Made by a program: the position numbers and the translations under genes. DNA of 64,000 nucleotides. It comes from an uncultured Roseburia sp. (GTDB taxonomy: Bacteria; Bacillota; Clostridia; Lachnospirales; Lachnospiraceae). Within the stretch, counting starts at the first letter, position 1. The number at the start of each line of letters is the position of its first letter. Positions 27,110-34,800 of the stretch are shown in pieces. The notes below the pieces were generated by a model. That model worked only from the letters and a program-made list of their open reading frames with translations. It made no database searches and was not told the origin of the DNA. The stretch is from positions 1-64,000 of the forward strand of contig CANRSX010000018.1 of NCBI GenBank assembly GCA_947642555.1, in the 5' to 3' direction.

Positions 27110-28312
27110 CTATTCGAAACTATCCTTATAGAATTTTATCACAAACCGTGCTCCGCCTTCCTTCCGGTTTTCCGCGCGGATCTGCCCGTTCTGCGCCTCA
27201 ATCAGCGCTTTTGCGAGAGAAAGTCCGATGCCGGCCCCCTCCGCTTTGTTTCCCTCCCCGCGGTAAAACCGCTCGAACAGATGCGGCAGATCCTTTGCCG
27301 AAAATCCGGCTCCCTCGTCCTCCACCACGATCGCCGTAAAGAGCGGATTGTCCCACGCGCGGATATACAGCCCGGTTTTCTCCGGGGCATGCTCGGACGC
27401 ATTTCTGATCAGGTTGGAAAGCGCTTCCTTCGTCCAGCCCAGGTCGCAGCGCAGCAGGATCGGACCGCCCTCCCCTGTTTCTTCCGATATGTGTAGTTTC
27501 TGTTCTTTTTTCTCAAGCAGCGGCGTCATGGCCTCCACACTGCATTCGATCAGCTCACGCAGCGGTACCTCGCGGATCGACAGGTCCAGCACGCCGGCAT
27601 CCGCCCTCGAGAGCGCAAGCAGCGCGGCGGTCAGATCTGCCAGCCGCTCCGTCTGTCCCACGATCCTGCCGGCCAGGCGGGCGTCCTCCGTCCCTGCGTT
27701 ATGGCGTCCGAGAAGCTCTGCCGTGAGGGTGATGGCGGTGAGGGGCGTCTTAAACTGGTGAGAGATATCCGCGAGATTGTCGGCGAGCCGTTTCTTTTCC
27801 AGCGCAAGCCTCTCCCGGCTTTCCCGAAGGGCGAGTACCGTCTTATAGATTTCATCCTCCAGATTCGAAAACAGATCCTGCCTTCTCTCCGGGAAAAGGA
27901 GCCCGTCTCCCCGCTCCACCCCGCGCAGATACTCCGTCAGTTCCCCGATCCGCCTGCGCTGCCGTGATCCGATCCTCCACAGGAAAACAAAAAAAGACGC
28001 GGTGACGGCTCCCGCAAACAGGATACCGCCTCCCGCGAAGACCGGGTACAGCTCTCCCCCGGACAGAAGTCCCTCATAGCCGTAACGGCGCAGCCGCTCT
28101 GCTCCCGCCGCGATGCTCTCCGGATCCGGCTCCTTTATCGCCTCCATCAGCGCTTCCTCATCCCCGTCACAGGAAGAGGCCACCGCAGCCATCCGTTCAT
28201 AAAACACCTGCTCCATACGGCGCCAGCTTCCCCAGAACGCCGCGCATCCAAAGAAAAAGCTGGCCCCAAAGACCAGCATAAGATACCGCAGCTGTGTGTT
28301 CCTCTCACTCAT
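27110..28312 (-). CDS. sensor histidine kinase
   Basis: A 400-residue membrane kinase: helix at 9-27, an outer domain of about 65 residues, helix at 92-113, a HAMP-like linker, then DISHQFKTPLTAI with His185 as the phosphate acceptor. N box NLIRNASEHA, G1 VEDEGAGF, F box HLFERFYRG and G2 GAGIGLSLAK are present. The outer domain is longer than the loop of true BceS intramembrane kinases, so it may sense its ligand directly, as in VncS-like kinases. The start overlaps the regulator gene by 8 bases. Confidence 0.93.
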   Translation of the reverse strand: MSERNTQLRYLMLVFGASFFFGCAAFWGSWRRMEQVFYERMAAVASSCDGDEEALMEAIKEPDPESIAAGAERLRRYGYEGLLSGGELYPVFAGGGILFAGAVTASFFVFLWRIGSRQRRRIGELTEYLRGVERGDGLLFPERRQDLFSNLEDEIYKTVLALRESRERLALEKKRLADNLADISHQFKTPLTAITLTAELLGRHNAGTEDARLAGRIVGQTERLADLTAALLALSRADAGVLDLSIREVPLRELIECSVEAMTPLLEKKEQKLHISEETGEGGPILLRCDLGWTKEALSNLIRNASEHAPEKTGLYIRAWDNPLFTAIVVEDEGAGFSAKDLPHLFERFYRGEGNKAEGAGIGLSLAKALIEAQNGQIRAENRKEGGARFVIKFYKDSFE

Positions 28313-28991
28313 CCCGCACCTCCATCCGGTAACCGATCCCCCGGACCGTCTTTATCATCCCGCCGGCTTCCTTCCCCAGCTTTTCCCGCAGACGCCGTAC
28401 CGTCACGGTGAGCGTGTTGTCATTGACGAACTCCCCGTCGTTATCCCACCGGTAGGACAACAGCATATTCCGCGTCAGGGTGCGTCCCCGGTTTTCCATA
28501 AAATAGGTCAGGAGCCGGAATTCACCGGCCGTAAGCCGTACTTCCCGCCCCTCTGTCGTGACCAGCGTTTTCTCCGGGTCCAGACGGATTCCGCCGCAGG
28601 AAAGAATCCGCTCCTCTCTGCCCCTCCGCTCCTGCCGCCGCAGCACCGCGCGGATGCGCGAGAGCAGCACGCCCGCCCGAAAGGGCTTGGTCACATAGTC
28701 GTCCGCCCCTGCATCCAGCCCCTGCATAATATCCGCCTCCCCATCCCGGGCGGTCAGGATGATCACCGGCGGCGCGTCATGTTTCCGGGCAGCCAGCTCT
28801 CTTAAAAAGGTCAGTCCCTCCCCGTCCGGCAGACCGAGGTCCAGAAGGATCAGGTCATATTTTCTTACATCCGTCCCCCACGCTTCTTTTAAGGAGAAGG
28901 CCGTCTCTGTCAGAAATCCCTCCTCCTTCAGAAGCCCGGACAGCCCGCATACAATCGCATCGTCATCCTCGATGAGCAGAATCCGTCTCAT
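28305..28991 (-). CDS. OmpR-family response regulator
   Basis: A 228-residue regulator. The receiver domain has acidic D9/D10/D11, phospho-acceptor Asp51 (LILLDLGLPDG), Thr80 and Lys102. The winged-helix C-terminal domain ends VRRLREKLG...IKTVRGIGYRMEV. It heads the kinase, ABC ATPase and permease genes, so it most likely activates the transporter genes. It begins 18 bp after the thioredoxin gene, so read-through from there is possible. Confidence 0.95.
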   Translation of the reverse strand: MRRILLIEDDDAIVCGLSGLLKEEGFLTETAFSLKEAWGTDVRKYDLILLDLGLPDGEGLTFLRELAARKHDAPPVIILTARDGEADIMQGLDAGADDYVTKPFRAGVLLSRIRAVLRRQERRGREERILSCGGIRLDPEKTLVTTEGREVRLTAGEFRLLTYFMENRGRTLTRNMLLSYRWDNDGEFVNDNTLTVTVRRLREKLGKEAGGMIKTVRGIGYRMEVRDE

Positions 28992-29009
28992 TTTTTCTGT
29001 CCCGTGTCC

Positions 29010-29336
29010 TTATTCCTTTTCCGCGCTCTTTAACAGCTCCGTCAGCGCTTCCTTTGTCTGCAGGCCGATGGCCTTTGTCTGAAAGACGCCGTGATTCATC
29101 ACGACAAGTGTCGGTATGCTCATCACCTGATACTTTAACGCCAGTGCAGACTCCTCATCCACATTCACCTTGCCGAACTTCACTTTACCGTCCATCTCCT
29201 CCGCCAGGGCGTCGAAGATCGGTCCCTGCATTTTGCACGGACCGCACCAGTCCGCCCAGAAGTCGAGGATCACAGGCGTATCCGCCGCCAGTACCTCTGT
29301 TTCAAAGTTGTCGTTCGTGATTTTTACCACTGCCAT
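29010..29336 (-). CDS. trxA: thioredoxin
   Basis: A 108-residue thiol-disulfide reductant. The active site WCGPCK has Cys31 and Cys34; FWADWCGPCKMQGPIFDALA and the cis-Pro segment SIPTLVV are canonical. AAAGGGG precedes the ATG. It follows prfC by about 50 bp on the same strand. Confidence 0.95.
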   Translation of the reverse strand: MAVVKITNDNFETEVLAADTPVILDFWADWCGPCKMQGPIFDALAEEMDGKVKFGKVNVDEESALALKYQVMSIPTLVVMNHGVFQTKAIGLQTKEALTELLKSAEKE

Positions 29337-29389
29337 AGTAGTTACCCCTTTCTTCTATTTGATTTTATCATCTCTCCTGCGGCCGCATT

Positions 29390-30979
29390 TTATTCCCGTC
29401 CGAATTCCGAGAGGATCAGCCCTTTGTTGCGGTCTAAGACCATGCCGACGCTCCACGCGTTCACAAACAGCAGCAGCGGACGGCCTTTTAAATCCTGGAT
29501 TTTTCGCATATCCGAGGTGCCTGTCAGATGATCCATATCCACATCCGGATTCTCGATCCAGCGGATGTGCTCATAGGGCAGATTGTCCATGCGGATATCC
29601 ACGTTGTACTCATTCTCCAGCCGGTATTTTAAGACGTCAAACTGTAAGACGCCCACCACGCCGACGATGACCTCTTCCATCCCCATATTGTATTCCTGGA
29701 AAATCTGGATTGCTCCCTCCTGGGCGATCTGCTGCATGCCCTTCATAAACTGCTTGCGCTTCATGGTGTCCACCTGTCGCACCTTTGCAAAGTGCTCCGG
29801 CGCAAACGTCGGGATCCCTTCAAACCGGAACGGTTTTGCCGTTGTGATCGTATCGCCGATCGAAAAAATCCCCGGGTCGAACACGCCGATGATATCCCCG
29901 GCGTACGCCTCCTCCACAATGTGACGCTCCTGCGCCATCATCTGCTGGGGCTGGGAAAGCCGCATCTTTTTATTGCCTCCCTGCACGTGGGTGACCTCCA
30001 TGCCCGCGGTAAATTTTCCGGAGCAGATGCGCATAAAGGCGATGCGGTCGCGGTGCGCTTTATTCATGTTTGCCTGTATTTTAAAGACAAACGCGGAGAA
30101 TTCCTCCCCGAACGGGTCGATCTGGCCGATATCCGAATTGCGCGGCAGGGGAGAATACGTCATTTGTAAAAAATGCTGTAAAAACGTCTCCACGCCGAAA
30201 TTCGTCAGCGCGGATCCGAAAAAGACCGGGGAGAGCTCGCCCTTTGTCACAAGCTCCTGGTCAAACTCCGCGCTCGCGCCGTCCAGAAGCTCGATCTCCT
30301 CCAGAAGCTTCTCCATGGCCTCCTGCCCGATCTGGCCGGCAAGCGCCGGATCGTCGATCGCGATCTGCGTCTCCACGCCCTCCTTCGTCCCCTTTAAGGT
30401 GTCGGAGAAGGTCATGACCTTTTTCGTATTGCGGTCGTAGACGCCCTTAAAGCCTTTTCCCGACCCGATGGGCCAGTTCACCGGACAGGTCGCGATGCCA
30501 AGCTCCTTCTCGATCTCGTCCAGAAGCTCAAACGTGTCGTTCGCGTCCCGGTCCATCTTGTTGATAAACGTAAAAATCGGGATGTGGCGCATCACGCAGA
30601 CCTTAAAGAGCTTCCTCGTCTGCGCCTCCACGCCCTTCGCGCCGTCGATCACCATGACCGCGGAATCCGCCGCCATTAACGTCCGGTAGGTGTCCTCCGA
30701 AAAATCCTGATGTCCCGGGGTGTCTAAGATGTTGATGCAGTATCCTCCGTAGTTAAACTGCAGCACCGAGGAGGTCACGGAGATTCCTCTCTCCTTCTCG
30801 ATCTCCATCCAGTCCGACACCGCGTGGCGCGCCGTCGCCTTTCCTTTTACGGAGCCGGCCAGGTTGATCGCGCCGCCGTAGAGTAAGAACTTCTCCGTCA
30901 GCGTCGTCTTTCCAGCGTCCGGATGGGAAATGATTGCGAATGTGCGCCTCTTTTCTATCTCTTTCCTTAAATCAGCCAA
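29390..30979 (-). CDS. prfC: peptide chain release factor 3
   Basis: A translational GTPase that removes RF1/RF2 from the ribosome after termination. The start is best placed at the TTG of 30979 (529 residues): GGAGG lies 9 bases before it and MADLRKEIEKRRTFAII then matches the family N-terminus; the ATG at 31021 would add 14 unrelated residues and leave almost no leader. G1 is SHPDAGKTT, G2 and G3 (DTPGHQDF) follow, G4 is NKMD, and the RF3-specific domains II and III are complete. A promoter lies at 31040-31068. Confidence 0.95.
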   Translation of the reverse strand: MADLRKEIEKRRTFAIISHPDAGKTTLTEKFLLYGGAINLAGSVKGKATARHAVSDWMEIEKERGISVTSSVLQFNYGGYCINILDTPGHQDFSEDTYRTLMAADSAVMVIDGAKGVEAQTRKLFKVCVMRHIPIFTFINKMDRDANDTFELLDEIEKELGIATCPVNWPIGSGKGFKGVYDRNTKKVMTFSDTLKGTKEGVETQIAIDDPALAGQIGQEAMEKLLEEIELLDGASAEFDQELVTKGELSPVFFGSALTNFGVETFLQHFLQMTYSPLPRNSDIGQIDPFGEEFSAFVFKIQANMNKAHRDRIAFMRICSGKFTAGMEVTHVQGGNKKMRLSQPQQMMAQERHIVEEAYAGDIIGVFDPGIFSIGDTITTAKPFRFEGIPTFAPEHFAKVRQVDTMKRKQFMKGMQQIAQEGAIQIFQEYNMGMEEVIVGVVGVLQFDVLKYRLENEYNVDIRMDNLPYEHIRWIENPDVDMDHLTGTSDMRKIQDLKGRPLLLFVNAWSVGMVLDRNKGLILSEFGRE

Positions 30980-31039
30980 AATATCCGTTCCTCCAGTAGT
31001 TCTGTCGTTCTCTGCGGACATAAAAAGCAGTCCGAAGGA

Positions 31040-31068
31040 ACTATACCATATTTTACCCGGAAATGCAA
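31040..31068 (-). promoter_or_regulatory. sigma-A promoter of prfC
   Basis: On the minus strand TTGCAT (31068-31063), a 17-bp spacer and TATAGT (31045-31040). It gives a leader of about 54 nt to the TTG start, which separates prfC from the giant-protein operon. Confidence 0.7.
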
Positions 31069-31075
31069 AAGATTC

Positions 31076-31807
31076 TTACTCGTCGTCCTCCCCGGCATCC
31101 GCCTCATCCGCGTCCCCGTCCTCTTCTGTCAGGATTTCCATCAGCTCCGCCGCAATATCCGCAAACCGCTTATGGCGCGGATTGCCGGTGCGCGCATACA
31201 TCTGCTCCGAAACAGAGCGCATCTGTTCCGCCAGCTCGTATTTTTCCTCATCCTCCGTGCCATTGTGAATGAGCACTTTATAGAGCGCAACTACATAATT
31301 ATCGAGATTTGCCACCGTGCCATGCGCCGCGGCCAACCGACTGCCCCAGGCAAGTCCCTTCCGGTAATATTTTAACGCTTCCTCCGAATCAGCGTCCTGT
31401 GCCTTTAACAGATCACCCAGCGACATGCTGCAAACCATAAGAACCTGGCTGGCATATACGGCTTCCGGTTTGTCGACAATCGTCTCCGCTATGTCGACAG
31501 CGCGTTTATAACAGGCGATGCCTTCTTCCCCGTGTGCCTCTCCTCCTGCTGCCGCGCAGAGCCTTCCATGATTCATCAGACACAGGGCATAGTTATCTCC
31601 TGTTTCTGTCGTCGGAGTCTGTTCTATAAAAGCTTTTGCGATCCGGCAGGCTTTTTCGGAATAGGGAAACGCCTCTTCATATGCTTCCCTGTTTCCCTTT
31701 GTCATATAAACCGAAGCAAGATTCATGCAGATCTTCATGCGGTCTGTGCGGTCCTCCACGCTCTCCTCCGGATCGCCTTCCTCATGCGCAAAATACGTAA
31801 GCGCTTT
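31076..31807 (-). pseudogene. severed C-terminal part of DUF4062-NTPase-TPR protein, copy 1
   Basis: The frame of copy 1 continues without break from the amber codon at 31810-31808 to a stop at 31076. The 243 codons read KALTYFAHEEGDPEES, then EDRTDRMKICMNLASVYM and more TPR units, and align along the whole length with the C-terminus of the intact sister (37665-44273). An internal ATG at 31759 could start a 227-residue product, but there is no clear ribosome site. The end is Glu/Asp-rich and differs from the sister's end. It may be a dead tail or made only by read-through. Confidence 0.85.
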
Positions 31808-34800
31808 CTAGTATGCCGCTGCCGCCTGCTCACATGCGTCCTCCCCGCCCAGCGCGCGATGCAGGGAAGCCGTCATCTGCCATGCGATGCACAGCGCATC
31901 CTCCTCCCCTTCCAGGATGCCCTCCTGTACCATATCCTCCGCCCGGGCGATATATGCCTGGTACAGCGCCAGCGCCTTCTCCTTCTCCTCCCGGCTGTCT
32001 CCCTCCGCCAGGAGCTTTCCCAGCTTACGGCAGCCTGTGATATATTCCTGTAACGCTTTTGGCGTGCCCAGTTTCTCCGCCACTTCCCGGTCAAAAGAAA
32101 GCTTCTCTTCCCGCAGCTTTATCTCCTGCCTGCGGCTCTCTTCCCCGGAACGCTTCTGGTATACGGATGCCTGTTTTCCCAGCGTGAAGGATAAGCCTCT
32201 TTTTGCATCCACCGTATCAAGCGCCTCGATGAGCCTCCGCCAGATCTCCTCCTCTTTCCGGTAATAAGACAGCGCCTCATCGTCCGCGGTTTCTCCTTTT
32301 CTGTGTTCCAGATCCCCGAGCCGTTCATAGCACACCGCAATGCCACGCTCATCCTGAATCAGGCCGGATTCCTCCGCAAGCTGCTGCCAGAAGACGAGCG
32401 ACCGACGGATACAGGCCGCGGCATGCTCCGCCGCCCCCTCTTCCTCCATCGACTGGTACGCCATCCCCTGCTTCTGCCAGGCGATGGCGATTCCGCGAAG
32501 ATAATCCAGCCGCTCCAGCCGCTCTTTTAACTGCTCCCAGACATCCTGTTCCAGCCCAAAGAGACGGACTGCCTCCTTAAGATCCTCCTGTGTCCCGGTC
32601 TCCATACAGATATCGCCGTTTTTTTCATACGCGACGGCAACGCTGCGGGCGTCATCTGTCAGCGCAGATTCCTGCGCGATCTCTTTTGCCATCTGAAGGT
32701 ATTGTCCGTACACCTCCCTGGCCCGGGCCAGATTCTTAACGCCGCCAATCCGGCACAGGACATTTCCCAGATTCTCACAGGTGCCGGACAGATACGCCCG
32801 AAGCCTGGATGTCCCGATCCGCTCCTTCTGTGATAGCAGCAATTCCTGCTCCTCCTCGTGCAGCGCCAGCGATCGCCTCAGATCCTGCTCTGTCTCCAGT
32901 TTATAATGAAGACCCCCTAAGTCCCGGCAGCTCATAGCAGCGTTTAATACGTTCTGTACACTGTCATCCTCCTGCATATTCTCTTTTCGCAGCGCATACG
33001 CCTTTTGGTATCCCTCCAGCGCTTTCTGCATATGTCCGCTGTCCCGATACAGCTCATACAGCCTGGCAAGCTGTTCCTGGCACCACGCCAGGTACTCCCG
33101 GCCCCCCACGGTCTCCGGCTCCGCCTCTGGGGCGGTACAAAGCGACAGCGCCTCCAGGAATGCCTGCTCCGCCTGTTTGAAATCCTCCGCCCCCCTGCAG
33201 CTTTTAAGAACCGTTCCTGTCTTCAGCCATGTATACGCCACGGCCCGCAGGTTCTGCGTGGTTCTGTGCTCTGCCAGGTTCCGCCTGTACTGCTCTCTGG
33301 CATCCCGGATACAGGAAAGCGCCTTTCTGTTATTTTCGTCGCCTCCAAGCTTTGCATAAAACGTACCGATCGCCATTTCGCATGCCGGCAATCCATCTTT
33401 TTCTGCCCCGTCGTTCCCCTCCTCTTTCAGACTCTGCCAGATACGTTGTGCCCTCCGGTACAGTTCCTCCGCCTGCCGGATAGAAACGCTGTCGGAATCT
33501 CCCGCATAAAAATCTCCCAGCCGCAGCCACGCTTCCGCCAGATAAACTCTGTCAGAAGCTGTCCCCTGCTGCCGTGCGATCTCCTCCCACAGAGCGGCCG
33601 CCTTTAACAAAAGCCCCTCTGCTTTCTCCTTCTGATCCGTTTTCAGCGTCGCCCGGCAGACAAGTGCAAAATTACTACAGCAGTACGCAAGCCACTTCCG
33701 ATCCGACACCATGCCGTTCTCTTTTACCTGCCGCTCAAAAACCGCACAGGCTTCTTCATACATCCCATATGCCACGGAAAGGTCGCTGCTGCCGCCCAGC
33801 AGATAATATATATCTCCCATATCTGCAAGAAGTTTTCCGCGCAGACACTCTTCGTCAGGACCGGTCTCCCAGCCCTGCACATGCTTCACCTGCTCTGCCT
33901 GTCTGTAAAAATCCAGCGCATGCTCTAAAGAAGCCCTGCTGCCCGATGTGGCGCTGATCTTTCCTGCCTGCATATAGAGCCTCACAAGCGTATTCCAGGC
34001 AGCAGTCGTATTTCTGCTTTCAGCCACTTTTTTCTGCAGACGGATTCCTTCCCGGCACATCATTTCTGCATGTTTTAACCGCTCCTCTCCGCCGGCGTTG
34101 AAATATGCCTTCGCCAGATGAAAGCAGACGTTTGCCAGGCGCTGTCTGCTTTCATCGGTTCCCAGTTCCCTGTCGACCTCTGTGAGAAGCTCCTTCTCTC
34201 GCCGGATATACGGCATATATTCTTCAAAATCCTGGCTCATCTCCATCAGAAGAAATCCGATTGCCTTCATACTTTTCACAAGATCCAGGCGGCTTGCTGC
34301 CGTTTTCTGTTCCGCTGCAAGTTCCTCCCGGATTTCCTTCGCCTTCTGGCACAGCTGCAGCGCTTCCTCATAATCCTTCTGTCTGCCCTGTATCCGCAGC
34401 GCTTCCGCCATACCGTGCCAGGCGTCCGCCAGCAGCTTTTTGCTTTCTGACGTCCGAAGCTCCTCTGCAAGCTCCTCGTGGATTCCGGCTGCCCTTTTGT
34501 ACCAGACAATCGCCTCCGACAGGCTGTCCTGATCGCCACACATCACCAGGGCGTCGGCCAGGTACAGATCACTCCGCGCCACATCGTCCCGGCTGTCCGC
34601 CGTACCCAGCTCCTGCATCAGCTGTTCATAGATCGCCGCAGCCTTTCTAAAATACTCCACCGCCCTTTCGCGCATTTCAGCCCTTGGGCTGGCTGTACAA
34701 AGCCCGCCACGTCTCATAGAAATCTGTGCCACATCCTTCCTGCTCGACACACTTTTCCGGATGCGGTCTGTCTGCACATAAAGTTCCTCTGCACGGGCAA

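Noticed and set aside
31808-31810. TAG recoded as an amino acid (pyrrolysine or other)
   Set aside because: Several genes in the window end in TAG, there is no pylTSBCD-like gene here, and the sister gene has Lys at the position.
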